Shown here: piece after piece, positions 16,696-25,202 of the stretch
How positions within the stretch are numbered: position 1 is the stretch's first letter
How the letters are laid out: each line of letters begins with the position of its first letter
Assembly (NCBI RefSeq): GCF_014648655.1
Contig: NZ_BMRN01000004.1
Location: 124,001 to 188,000, forward strand
Source: Streptomyces atratus
Lineage (GTDB): Bacteria > Actinomycetota > Actinomycetes > Streptomycetales > Streptomycetaceae
Direction of reading: 5' to 3'
Length of the DNA stretch: 64,000 nt
Made by a program: the position numbers and the translations under genes
Notes under the pieces: generated by a model
What the model saw: the letters and a program-made list of their open reading frames with translations, nothing else
Database searches by the model: none
What the model was told of the DNA's origin: nothing

Positions 16696-16766
16696 CCCGC
16701 TGTCAGCAGTCCTGGCGCGCCGCGCTCCGGCCGAGAGGGGGCGCGGTCGGTACGGGTGACAGCGGG
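16696..16766. terminator. Long inverted repeat between convergent mrpG and AraC genes
   Basis: CCCGCTGTCA (16696-16705) pairs with TGACAGCGGG (16757-16766) around a 51-base GC-rich interior that can fold further. Its position between convergent genes suggests a bidirectional terminator, but the large loop makes this tentative. Confidence 0.4.
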
Positions 16767-16802
16767 GCGGTCCGGCGTCCTGAACGTGAGGCGGGGTGAC
16801 GG

Positions 16803-17621
16803 TCAGTCCGTCGGGGTTCGCGCGGCCCGGCGGGTGTACTGGTCCGGGGAGATGCCCACGGTGGCGGTGAAGTCACGGACGAGGTGGGACTGGTCGCTGT
16901 AACCGAGTTCGGTGGCCAGTTCCGCCCAGTCGACGGACGCCCGGCGCATGGCCGCCTCCGCGGCTTCGTGGATCCGGCACCGGTTGATGACCCACTTGGG
17001 GCTGAGGCCCACATGATCGGCGAACAGCCGTTGCAGCTTACGCGTGTTCATTCCCAGCCGATCGGCGAGATCGCCGACTCTGGTCAGCGACCTGTCGGCG
17101 ACGATGAGGCCGAGAACGGCGTTCAACGGCCCGGTCGCGGGCAGCGGTTGTGCGTCCAGGGAACGGAGAAGGTTCTCGACGACGGCCGTCGACCCGTTCA
17201 CGTCGTCGGCCCCGGCCAGCACACGCGCCGTGTCGTCGGCCTTTGCCCCGAACACGGTCGACGCCGCGAACCGCTGCCCGGCTACGGCGGACACCCGGCC
17301 ACGCAGGAAGGGCCGGAATCCCGCGGGCCGGAATTTGACGCCGAAGACCTGGCCACGGCGCTCCAGCCGTCGCACGAACTCGTGCGGCGAAATGGCCTCG
17401 ATCGTGGCGGCACCGGCCTCGAAGACCAGATGTACGGCAGCGTGCGGGATCACGCGCTGTTCGTAGGACTCCCCGTCCGGCATGTCCCAGCGAACGACCC
17501 AGTAGCAGTCGACCGCCCAGGCCAGGTCGGGCGAGGGCAGGTGCCGGGTCAGCTCGAAGTGCTCGAATCCGGTGCGGGGGTCGACGATGCCGCGGGTGTC
17601 CTGATCGGTCGGCCGAGTCAC
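16803..17621 (-). CDS. AraC-family transcriptional regulator
   Basis: A 272-residue regulator with an N-terminal effector-like domain (about 1-150; it contains HAAVHLVFEAG and GVKFRPAGFRPFL, as in the DUF6597/AraC group) and a C-terminal double HTH (about 165-262). The HTH reads RVGDLADRLGMNTRKLQRLFADHVGLSPK, then WAELATELGYSDQSHLVRDF, both helices intact. Its GTG start sits 6 bases after a -10 hexamer TAGCAT, with no ribosome site, so the message is probably leaderless. It diverges from the TIGR03086-type gene, its likely target. Confidence 0.88.
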   Translation of the reverse strand: MTRPTDQDTRGIVDPRTGFEHFELTRHLPSPDLAWAVDCYWVVRWDMPDGESYEQRVIPHAAVHLVFEAGAATIEAISPHEFVRRLERRGQVFGVKFRPAGFRPFLRGRVSAVAGQRFAASTVFGAKADDTARVLAGADDVNGSTAVVENLLRSLDAQPLPATGPLNAVLGLIVADRSLTRVGDLADRLGMNTRKLQRLFADHVGLSPKWVINRCRIHEAAEAAMRRASVDWAELATELGYSDQSHLVRDFTATVGISPDQYTRRAARTPTD

Positions 17622-17627
17622 GGAACC

Positions 17628-17687
17628 ATGCTAACGAGGCCGTGTGTCGTGTTTCTTCAAGACTGCGTCAACAGCACCGCCTAGGCT
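17628..17687. promoter_or_regulatory. Back-to-back leaderless promoters
   Basis: On the reverse strand, TAGCAT (17628-17633) lies exactly 6 bases before the AraC GTG. On the forward strand, TAGGCT (17682-17687) lies exactly 6 bases before the ATG at 17694. Both fit TANNNT, and neither gene has a Shine-Dalgarno sequence. The 72 bases between the genes must hold both promoters and any operator. Confidence 0.5.
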
Positions 17688-17693
17688 CCGTCC

Positions 17694-18269
17694 ATGAGCG
17701 AAGTCGATCTTCTTGCGGGTGTGCTGTCCAAGACCGGCGACGTCATCGAGGGGGTCGGAGCGGACCAGTTGAGCCTTCCGACGCCGTGCGACGACTACGA
17801 CGTCGAGGCTCTTGTCAATCACATCGTCGGGTGGCTCCTCGTATTCGAGGCCGGCGCCCAGGGCCGGTCCAACGACGCCGACGCGGCAAACCACAGATGC
17901 GGTGCCGACCCCGCCCGCGAGTTCCGCGCTGCCGCGGCCGGCGTCGTCGAGGGCTGGGAGAAGCACGGCTTCGACCGTCAGGTCACCGTCACGGGCGGCA
18001 AAATGCCGGGCGAAGCGGTGTTCAGCATGACCCTCATGGAGTACCTGACCCACGGCTGGGACCTGGCGGTCGCCACCGGGCAGCCGATTCCCTACACCGA
18101 CCGGGAAGCGGCAGAAACCCTCGCCCGCGCGGAGGCCACCCTGCCGCCGCAGTACCGGGGCGAGAACCTGCCCTTCGGCCAGATCGTTCCGGTCGACGCG
18201 GACGCGTCGGCCGTGGACCGGCTCGTGGCATTCCTCGGACGCCGGCCGGTGCCGACAACGGCGCGGTAG
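17694..18269 (+). CDS. TIGR03086-type metal-binding protein (mycothiol-dependent DinB/maleylpyruvate isomerase superfamily)
   Basis: A 191-residue protein of the DinB-like four-helix superfamily found in actinobacteria. It has SLPTPCDDYDVEALVNHIVGWL near the start, where the histidine in NHIVGW is the first expected metal ligand, and MTLMEYLTHGWDLAVATGQP in the middle, carrying the second histidine (THGWD). Relatives are thought to be mycothiol-dependent transferases or detoxification enzymes, but most are uncharacterised. It is divergent from the AraC regulator and probably leaderless. Confidence 0.8.
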   Translation: MSEVDLLAGVLSKTGDVIEGVGADQLSLPTPCDDYDVEALVNHIVGWLLVFEAGAQGRSNDADAANHRCGADPAREFRAAAAGVVEGWEKHGFDRQVTVTGGKMPGEAVFSMTLMEYLTHGWDLAVATGQPIPYTDREAAETLARAEATLPPQYRGENLPFGQIVPVDADASAVDRLVAFLGRRPVPTTAR

Positions 18270-18281
18270 CCGCTCTTTGGA

Positions 18282-18298
18282 CACGGCCCATGGCCGTG
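18282..18298 (+). terminator. Short hairpin after the TIGR03086-type gene
   Basis: CACGGCC-CAT-GGCCGTG forms a 7-base stem with a 3-base loop, 13 bases past the stop; a second GC-rich hairpin follows near 18313-18333. The rest of 18299-18500 shows no gene. Confidence 0.5.
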
Positions 18299-18500
18299 CG
18301 GCAGCGGAACGGCCCGGCCCGGTCCGGCCGGGCATGCCCTGCGGCTACCGACGGCAATTCGCGCGTATCGGCTTGCAGATCGGTGCCGCTATCGGCGATT
18401 CATGACGCCGGGCCCGTCATCCCCGCCCCACGTACTGCTCCATGATGTGCAACACCGCTGCCCCGACCGGTTTCTCCCACGTGCGGGCGGTGCCCGCGAC

Positions 18501-18506
18501 TAGCCT
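18501..18506 (+). promoter_or_regulatory. Leaderless -10 box for the CysRS-like gene
   Basis: TAGCCT lies exactly 6 bases before ATG 18513, and no ribosome site is present. This is the same geometry as at 17682 and 57248. Confidence 0.45.
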
Positions 18507-18512
18507 CCGAAC

Positions 18513-19355
18513 ATGCTGCGTATCGCCGACACCCGCACCGGTCACCTCGCGGAGATCCCCGCCGCACCCCGCCGCCTGCTGCGCAGCTGCGTCCATATGC
18601 CGGCCATCGGCACCGGGGCCGGTCCGACGTACCTGCGTGTGCCGCTGGTCGGTGACGTACTGGCGCGCACAGCGGAGCTGAACGGCCTGCAGGTCGTCAC
18701 GGTCCTCACCACCCCGGACCTGACGCCAGATCAGGCCCGCGCGCTCGACCGCGTCCTGGCGGTGCTCGGCATCCATCCGCCCGTTGTCGTCGCAGGCCAC
18801 CATTCGGACCGGGCACTCGGCGGCCCCGCCGACGTACACGTGGTCGCCCAGGGCACCGACACGGACGACGCCATGGGCGGGGTCCGGATCGATGTGGGGC
18901 AGGTCAGCACGGCGCCTCTGGACGAAGGCGTTCCCGACCCCGGCCACCTTCTCTCGCCGGATCTTCCGGACGTACTCGTACCGGAGGTCGCCGATCCACT
19001 GGCCGTGCGCCTTCTGTTGCTCGGCCGCCCCTACGGCACACCTGTCACGGTCACCGGTGGAGCGCTGGCCGACGCCCGGCGCACACTGCGGCAGTGGCGT
19101 CAGCAGGTGGCCGACTGGGCGCAGGAGCCGTCCAGGCCGATCCCCGCCGACCTGCTGCGACAGTCGCATGCGGCGCTCGTCGACGACCTCGGCGTCGACG
19201 CCGTACTGGATCTGCTGGCCGACGTCGCGGGACGGTCCGATGTGCCGGCCGGTGCCAAGTTCGAGACCTTCGCCCATCTCGACCGCGTCCTCGGTCTGGA
19301 CCTCGTCCGCGACGTCGGCCACCAGAACCGCCCGGAACGGCCGACGGCCCCGTGA
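18513..19355 (+). CDS. Degenerate cysteinyl-tRNA-synthetase/MshC-like protein
   Basis: A 280-residue protein that looks like a worn-down relative of class I cysteinyl-tRNA synthetase. The start has GPTYLRVPLVGDVLARTAEL where active enzymes have the GPTVYD..HIGH segment, so the ATP-binding HIGH motif is lost, and no KMSKS motif is visible. The C-terminal part retains a synthetase-like helical piece: HAALVDDLGVDAVLDLLADV, then AKFETFAHLDRVLGLDL. Similar proteins exist in other streptomycetes, as far as I recall. A catalytic role is unlikely and its function is unknown. The identification rests on pattern similarity only. Confidence 0.6.
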   Translation: MLRIADTRTGHLAEIPAAPRRLLRSCVHMPAIGTGAGPTYLRVPLVGDVLARTAELNGLQVVTVLTTPDLTPDQARALDRVLAVLGIHPPVVVAGHHSDRALGGPADVHVVAQGTDTDDAMGGVRIDVGQVSTAPLDEGVPDPGHLLSPDLPDVLVPEVADPLAVRLLLLGRPYGTPVTVTGGALADARRTLRQWRQQVADWAQEPSRPIPADLLRQSHAALVDDLGVDAVLDLLADVAGRSDVPAGAKFETFAHLDRVLGLDLVRDVGHQNRPERPTAP

Positions 19356-19980
19356 GCAGGCGCAGTGCCTGGACCGGGAAAGTGTGGCGACGGGGTCGCA
19401 CAGTGCCCTTGCGGGCTCGTTCGTCACGGCGGACATGGCGATCCTCCGGGTCGCCTTCTTCTACGGTGCGTGTGACGGCACGGCGTTCGGCGTCGGTGCG
19501 GTGGATGTCGCGTCCGACTGGGCCCGTACCCTCACGTGTCTGCCGACGAGGCATCCGCGACGGCCGGTTGACCGTGCCCCGGCGACACCCAGGTCGGCAG
19601 CAGACGTCGTCGCCCGTCGCCCTCCTGGGGGCACCACCGGCACCTTCCTTTCCCGCTCCGCCGCAGCGCCTTGCTCGTACGATCTGCGCCGGGCCCGGCA
19701 GATTCCACTGTGTCGTCGTCGAGTTCGGCCAGAACCTGGAGGGCGTCCGCGTCTGCAGCGACCGGTGCGACAGGCGTGGGAGTTTCGCTCGCCATCTCGC
19801 TGCCCCGCCCGCGTTGCGCTCAGAGACCGTTGCGCGAGGGTCCGGCGGAGGATGAGTTCGCCATTCCGCCACGATCTTGCCCAAAGCCCTTCTAAGATCG
19901 CGGGCATGGCGGTTCTCCGCATCTCTATGTACTCCCCCACGAGCAGGGCGTCAGGCCCTTCTGAACGCTGAGAGCAGGAG
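19356..19980. other. 625-base region without a supported gene
   Basis: Several overlapping frames cross this stretch on both strands, but none has a start with a ribosome site, consistent GC-rich third positions and a recognisable domain. The best candidate is reverse 19532-19795 (87 codons; begins MASETPTPVAPVAADADALQ, contains VLAELDDDTVESAGPGADR), which may be a decayed small gene. The end of the region supplies the leader and the GAGAGCAGGAG ribosome site of the next gene. Confidence 0.4.
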
Positions 19981-22749
19981 ATGACATCTACGAATGAACA
20001 AGCGAAGGGAGCCGCGCCCGAGCCGCGTCGGCGGCGGCCGGGCGTGCTCGGTCGCCGCACCGTTGGCTGCGTGGCCGCGCTCGCCTTGGGAATCGGTAGT
20101 GGCTCGTTAGCCATGGCGCCTGCGGCTTACTCGCAGGCGGAGGAGGGGTCGGTGACGGTCCGGGTGATCCGGGCCGTGGACACCAGCGGCGTGTGGACGC
20201 CTGCCCTGGAACCGGGTATCGCGGGCGTCAAGGTGACCCTCACCGACGACGCCGGGACGGGCATCGAGGGGGTTACGGCGGCCGACGGCACCGTGACGCT
20301 GACTCCGGCGGCGGGTGAGACCACCAGCGGCAAGTACCGTGTGCAGGTGGTGAATCCGAAGCCGGGTGTGCTGTTCCCGGCCTTCGCCTCGCGCCAGGGA
20401 CTGGACGGTGCGCCCAACCAGTTGAGCAGCAATGAGGAGTTCGTCGACCTCTCCGGCGATAAGAGCGTGGCGTACACCACCGGGCTGTGGAGTCCGGGTG
20501 ACTACTGCCAGAAGAACGCACCGCTGATGACGACCTGTCAGCCCACCACGCGCGAGGGCGCGGCTCAGCGCACGCTGGTCTCCTTCCCGTACGACGCACG
20601 CGGCCAGGACGGCGTCGACGTCAACGTCACGAACATCGCCACCAACGCCGACACCGGCACACTGTTCGGCATCGCGTGGAACAAGGCCGACAAGCGGGTG
20701 TTCTCCTCGGCGGTGGCCAAGCGCACCACGGACTACGGTCCGGGTGGCGCCGGGGGCATCTACGTGACCGATCGCGCGCAGAAGAAGACCACCCTGTTCA
20801 CCGTCGTCCCGGACGCGGGGACGACGGCGCACGGCTCGGGTACTGACGACGCCTTCCTTGCCGTACCGGGCAAGGAGAGCCTGGGCGGCATCAAGATCAC
20901 CGATGACGGCAAGAACCTGTTCGTCGTCAACCTCAACAACCGCAAGCTCTACCGCTACGACGCCACGGTGGCGACCGCGGCGGCGCCGAAGGCCGTCTAC
21001 GCGATCCCGGACCCGGGCTGTCCGGCGGCGGTGGACTGGCGCCCCTTCGGCCTGGGGATGCAGGACGGCACCGGCTTCCTCGGCGGGGTCTGCTCGGGTG
21101 AGTCCACCGGGAAGGTCTCGGACCTGCGCGCGGTGGTTCTGCCCTTCGACCTGGGCACCGGCGCCTTCCAGAAGGCCGTGCTGAACCAGCCGCTGGACTA
21201 CCCGCGCGGCTCGACGGTCGGCGCCGGCCCGTGCGACGGCGCGGGCTGGTTCCCGTGGACGAGCACCTACCCGGACTCGCAGAACGGCCGGCCGTGTGGC
21301 AACTCCACCATCGCCAAACCCGAACCGGAGTTGGGTGAGATCGCCTTCGAGACAGACGGCTCGATGCTGCTGGCCTTCCGCGACCGCTTCGGCGACCGCG
21401 CGCCAGCCGGTCCCGCGCCGAACTCCGCCGCCATCGTCATGTCGGGCGGTGACCTGAACAAGGCCTGCCCGGCGGACGGCATGTATGTGATGGACACCAA
21501 CAACGGCTGCGGGCTGTCCCCTCGGGGCACCCGTTTCTTCGACACCAGCTGGGGTGGTCACCGCAACACGGCGTTCGCCGGCATGACGCTCTCCAAGGCC
21601 GAGAACACCATCGCGACCTCCGCTTTCGACCCCAACCACACCGCCCTCGGGTACGGCACGTCGTTCCTCCAGCGCGATGGCACGCAGGACCCGAAGTTCG
21701 GCCTGCGCCTCAACCCGCCCGGGGCCGTGGCCCCGTTCGGCAAGGGCGCCTCGATGGGTGACCTGGAGGTGCTCTGCGACCAGGCCCCGCTGCAGATCGG
21801 CAACCGGGTCTGGTACGACCCCGAGCGCAAGGGCATCCAGAACCCGGGCCAGCGCCCGGTCGTGGGCGCGACCGTCCACCTCTACGACGAGTCGGGCAAG
21901 CAGGTCGGCACGACCAAGACGTCAGAGCGTGGTGAGTACTACTTCGACGACTCCAACGTCACCGGCGGTCTCAAACCGACGACCAAGTACACCATCCGGC
22001 TCGACAACCCGGCCGACTACGCCAAGGGCGGCCCGCTCCACCAGTGGGTGCCCACCGACGCGGATGTCGGCGACAACCATTTCATCGACTCCAAGGGCAT
22101 CGTCCCGTCCGGCGCGAAGTACCCGGAACGGGCGCTGACCACCGGCGGGCCCGGGGAGAATGACCACACCTACGACTTCGGCTTCCGGCAACAGGAAGGC
22201 GCGCTGCGCCTGGTCAAGCACGACCAGGACGGCAAGCCGCTGGCGAAGGCGAAGTTCCAGCTGTGGAAGGAGACGAATGGTTCCGACGGCTTGCAGGCCA
22301 CCGGGACGGAGCCTGACACGCCGGTCGACAAGCCCTGCCTGACCGGGACCGACGGCATCTGCCAGGGCGCCGGCGCGCCGGGGACGTACTACTGGCAGGA
22401 GGTCAGCCCGCCCGAAGGGTACGCCGTACCCGACGTGGCGGTGTTCGGGCCGCTGGTACTGACCTCCGACAACCTCGACGAGGGGGTCTCGGTGACCGCG
22501 GTCAACGAGCGGCTGCCCGGCCCCACTCCGACGCCGACGCCGACACCGACGACGCCGGCACCGGGCAAACCGGGTTCGCCGGGGGCTCCAGGTGAACCGG
22601 GTGCACCGGGCCACGAGTCCAACTCGGGCCTGGCGTCCACCGGCATGAGCCAGGCGGTTCTGCTGGCCCTGGCCGGCTGCGCCGCGCTCACCGCCCTCGG
22701 CGGGGCTCTGGTCGTACTGATGCGCAGGCGAAGGGCACAGCACCGCTAG
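19981..22749 (+). CDS. LAxTG-anchored surface protein with SdrD-B and SpaA-type domains
   Basis: A 922-residue secreted protein. A signal peptide covers about 1-52 (ending APAAYSQA), then come an Ig/transthyretin-like domain (about 55-150), a large propeller-like region with a GPGGAGGIYVTDRAQKKTTL strand pattern, an SdrD B-like domain (about 595-735, GNRVWYDPERKGIQNPGQRP), a SpaA/prealbumin-like domain (about 738-840, GALRLVKHDQDGKPLAKAKF), and a stalk of Pro-Thr repeats then Gly-X-Y triplets (GKPGSPGAPGEPGAPG). The end is LASTG plus a hydrophobic helix and RRRRAQHR, a class E sortase signal. It should be linked to the wall peptidoglycan; no sortase gene is in the window. A strong GAGAGCAGGAG site precedes the ATG. 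Its ligand is unknown. Confidence 0.85.
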   Translation: MTSTNEQAKGAAPEPRRRRPGVLGRRTVGCVAALALGIGSGSLAMAPAAYSQAEEGSVTVRVIRAVDTSGVWTPALEPGIAGVKVTLTDDAGTGIEGVTAADGTVTLTPAAGETTSGKYRVQVVNPKPGVLFPAFASRQGLDGAPNQLSSNEEFVDLSGDKSVAYTTGLWSPGDYCQKNAPLMTTCQPTTREGAAQRTLVSFPYDARGQDGVDVNVTNIATNADTGTLFGIAWNKADKRVFSSAVAKRTTDYGPGGAGGIYVTDRAQKKTTLFTVVPDAGTTAHGSGTDDAFLAVPGKESLGGIKITDDGKNLFVVNLNNRKLYRYDATVATAAAPKAVYAIPDPGCPAAVDWRPFGLGMQDGTGFLGGVCSGESTGKVSDLRAVVLPFDLGTGAFQKAVLNQPLDYPRGSTVGAGPCDGAGWFPWTSTYPDSQNGRPCGNSTIAKPEPELGEIAFETDGSMLLAFRDRFGDRAPAGPAPNSAAIVMSGGDLNKACPADGMYVMDTNNGCGLSPRGTRFFDTSWGGHRNTAFAGMTLSKAENTIATSAFDPNHTALGYGTSFLQRDGTQDPKFGLRLNPPGAVAPFGKGASMGDLEVLCDQAPLQIGNRVWYDPERKGIQNPGQRPVVGATVHLYDESGKQVGTTKTSERGEYYFDDSNVTGGLKPTTKYTIRLDNPADYAKGGPLHQWVPTDADVGDNHFIDSKGIVPSGAKYPERALTTGGPGENDHTYDFGFRQQEGALRLVKHDQDGKPLAKAKFQLWKETNGSDGLQATGTEPDTPVDKPCLTGTDGICQGAGAPGTYYWQEVSPPEGYAVPDVAVFGPLVLTSDNLDEGVSVTAVNERLPGPTPTPTPTPTTPAPGKPGSPGAPGEPGAPGHESNSGLASTGMSQAVLLALAGCAALTALGGALVVLMRRRRAQHR

Positions 22750-22794
22750 CCCCGAAGCGGGGCGACCGGCACCGGTGACCCTCCGGGCCGGACC

Positions 22795-22831
22795 GGGCGG
22801 GTTCGCGGACCAGCGGTCCGCGAACCCGCCC
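22795..22831 (+). terminator. Strong hairpin terminator after the surface protein
   Basis: A 17-base perfect stem with a 3-base AGC loop: GGGCGGGTTCGCGGACC at 22795-22811 and its complement at 22815-22831. It lies 45 bases after the stop and 36 bases before the next gene, so the next gene may be partly independent. Confidence 0.8.
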
Positions 22832-22866
22832 TCCTGTGTGACCGACCGACGAGAGAAGGCGACCGC

Positions 22867-23697
22867 ATGGCTCGGAAGAGAGAGACCGACGGCCGTACGC
22901 CGCGTCGGGCCCTCTGGTTGAGAACACTGATCGCGATCACGGCGTGCGGTGTCGCAGTGGGCGGCCTGGCCGCCTACCGGACCTTCTCCGACGACACCGC
23001 CACCGAGCGGCCGGTGACGACGGAGGAGGCGTCCAGGCTGGCGCTGTCGCGGCTGAATCTGTACCAGGCCAGTCCCGTGGCGGTGACCCTCACGGCCACC
23101 GAGGGCGGCGGAGTGGTGGTGCGGGTCAAGGGGGTCGTGGACTACCGAACCCACCGGGCCGTGGGGAGCTACCAGGTCACCGGGGCCTCCGGTTCCTCCG
23201 GGACCTCCGGACCCGCCACCGGGCAGCTCGACCACGGGCTGATCGTCTGGGACACCGGCGGCCTCGGCCTGGCCCCCGCGCCCAAGGGAGACAACAGCCC
23301 GGCCTGGCAACAGGCCGAGCACATCCCGCGCTCGGGCTGGTCCGCGCGCTCCTACACGACCGATCCCCTGGACGCCGGGCTGCAGTTGCTGGTCGGGCTG
23401 GGCGCGGACCGCCCCGACAACCCGCTGTTGCTCGCACAGTCCGGAGCTCGCTGGCTGGGTCGCGACCGCGTCGACGGCCGCAGCTACGACCGGTTCGCCG
23501 GGCCGCGCGCCCAGGGCGTCATGCCCAGTGCGGGGCCCGACGGCGGACGGTCGCCGCTGACGTACTGGATCGACGGTGACGGCGGCCTGCTGCGGGTGAC
23601 GATGCGGATGTCGGGCCTGGGGACTCCCACCACCGTGGAGTTCTCCGGACGCGACGGCCGCGCGAAGCTCCCCGAGGCGCCGTGGGCCACCGGCTGA
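22867..23697 (+). CDS. Membrane-anchored extracellular protein, unknown function
   Basis: A 276-residue protein with a short charged N-terminus, one membrane helix (about 20-38, LIAITACGVAVGGLAAY) and an extracellular domain. The domain has a beta-rich pattern (SPVAVTLTATEGGGVVVRVKG, later LTYWIDGDGGLLRVTMRM), loosely like LolA/LprG-fold lipoproteins, but no cysteine lipobox is present. GAGAAGG is a good ribosome site before ATG 22867. It sits between the wall-anchored protein and the beta-helix lipoprotein and is likely part of the same surface group. Confidence 0.7.
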   Translation: MARKRETDGRTPRRALWLRTLIAITACGVAVGGLAAYRTFSDDTATERPVTTEEASRLALSRLNLYQASPVAVTLTATEGGGVVVRVKGVVDYRTHRAVGSYQVTGASGSSGTSGPATGQLDHGLIVWDTGGLGLAPAPKGDNSPAWQQAEHIPRSGWSARSYTTDPLDAGLQLLVGLGADRPDNPLLLAQSGARWLGRDRVDGRSYDRFAGPRAQGVMPSAGPDGGRSPLTYWIDGDGGLLRVTMRMSGLGTPTTVEFSGRDGRAKLPEAPWATG

Positions 23698-23804
23698 CAT
23701 CTCCGTGCCGATGCGCCCCGGCTTCCGCGGTTGCCGACGGCCTCCCCAACTCGCCCTCCAGGGCGACATGGTGAACGGGGGCCGAGTCCACCGGAGCATC
23801 GTGC

Positions 23805-25145
23805 TCAGTGCGAGCGCGGCACGGCGTCCGCCTCCTTCGGAAGCGGGTACGCGGCCGTGTCGACGGCCCCCGGCAGGCCGGTCGCCGGGCGGCCCGGGGC
23901 CGTCGGGTCCGGCATGGACGGCTGGGCGGGCGGGGCCGGCACCTTGTTGAACGGGACGCCGGGCGGCGCCTGCACCGGAGTCGTCCGGCCGCCGGGCAGC
24001 GCTCCCCGACCGCGGGTGCCGCAGCCTGCGCGGCCCTCCAGGCGGTCCGGGCTCTGGGTGGCGGGACGGTTGTCCGCGAAACAGTTGCCGGGGTCGGCTG
24101 AGGCCAGCACGAGGTCGGTGCCGTTGCCGGTGGCGCGGTTGCCCTCGACGCGGTTGCCGCTCGCCGGATGCCCCGGCGGGTCGGTGACGACCACCCCGGC
24201 CGCCCGGTTGCCCCGGACCAGATTGCGCTGGATGCGGTTCCCGGTGCCACCGCCGATGCCGATGCCGATGCCGAAGCCTCCGTCCGCCTGCTCGGGCGTG
24301 TCGGCGGCGTTGTTGTCGGCGACCACATTGCCCGCGATCAGCGCGCGGCGCTGCGGGGCGAGGGCCTCCAGGTCATTGGAGTTGACCGTGACGCCGACCC
24401 GGTTGCGGACGACGCGGTTGCCCAGCACCGACAGGTCGTCCGAGGCATTGGTCAGTTCGATGCCGACCGCGTTGCGCTCCACGGTGTTGCCGCGGACGAC
24501 GGTGTTGCAGGGCTTGCACTGGCCGACGTAGATGCCGGAGTCGGCGTGCCCGGAGGCGTAGGAGTCCTCGATCACGCCGTCGCGCGCGTCAAAGGCGTAG
24601 ATGCCGTACAGACCGTTGTTGTACGACGTCACCCGGGTCGCGCGGAAGCCCCGGACGGGAGGGAAGCGGGTGGTGTCCAGCGGGTCGTAGGCGGAGCCGC
24701 CGGCGCCGCGCTGCTGCAACCGCTCGTCGGTGACGCCGGTGAACAGCACGCCGTTGGCGAGGTAGCCGTGCACGGTGAGGTTCTCGACCACCGAGCCGGC
24801 GCCGGTCACGGTGATGCCGTTGGCCAGACGCACACCGCCGTCGAAGACCACCTTGTTGCGGTCCGCTCCGCGCAGCACCACGCGGGGCTTGGTGACGCGC
24901 ACGCTCTCCCGGTACACGCCCGGGCCGATCAGCACCGTCTCGCCCTCACGAGCGGCGTCCACCGCCTGCTGCACCGAGGAGAAGTCCTGCGGAACGCGCA
25001 GCACGCTCCCCGCCGGATGCCGCGCATCGGCGGACGTCGACTTCGTTGTGGAGCACCCGGTGGCCGCCATCGCGACCGAGACGACCAGCACCGACAGACG
25101 CAGCGCCGACCGGAACACCGCCGCCGGGACTGCCGAACGCGTCAA
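23805..25145 (-). CDS. Secreted parallel beta-helix repeat lipoprotein
   Basis: Right-handed beta-helix protein (NosD/CASH type) with repeated short strands such as VVRGNTVERNAVGIELTNAS and NRIQRNLVRGNRAAGVVVTD. The frame extends to ATG 25172, but that start has no near ribosome site. TTG 25145 is preceded by GGAGAAGG at a proper distance and gives a clean lipoprotein signal (MTRSAVPAAVFRSALRLSVL, lipobox cysteine in MAATGC), so I prefer 446 residues. The C-terminal 80 residues are proline-rich and may span the wall. It could bind or act on a polysaccharide; no catalytic residues are recognisable. It is divergent from the DyP gene. Confidence 0.8.
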   Translation of the reverse strand: MTRSAVPAAVFRSALRLSVLVVSVAMAATGCSTTKSTSADARHPAGSVLRVPQDFSSVQQAVDAAREGETVLIGPGVYRESVRVTKPRVVLRGADRNKVVFDGGVRLANGITVTGAGSVVENLTVHGYLANGVLFTGVTDERLQQRGAGGSAYDPLDTTRFPPVRGFRATRVTSYNNGLYGIYAFDARDGVIEDSYASGHADSGIYVGQCKPCNTVVRGNTVERNAVGIELTNASDDLSVLGNRVVRNRVGVTVNSNDLEALAPQRRALIAGNVVADNNAADTPEQADGGFGIGIGIGGGTGNRIQRNLVRGNRAAGVVVTDPPGHPASGNRVEGNRATGNGTDLVLASADPGNCFADNRPATQSPDRLEGRAGCGTRGRGALPGGRTTPVQAPPGVPFNKVPAPPAQPSMPDPTAPGRPATGLPGAVDTAAYPLPKEADAVPRSH

Positions 25146-25202
25146 CGGGCCTTCTCCAGACAGGATTTGCATGGCAGTTGTTTTATCGTCTCCAATAGGC
25201 GT

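Noticed and set aside
24168..25202. N-terminal extension of the DyP frame over the beta-helix gene
   Set aside because: The twin-arginine signal needs a start at 25203; the extension lies opposite a gene with clear beta-helix repeats.
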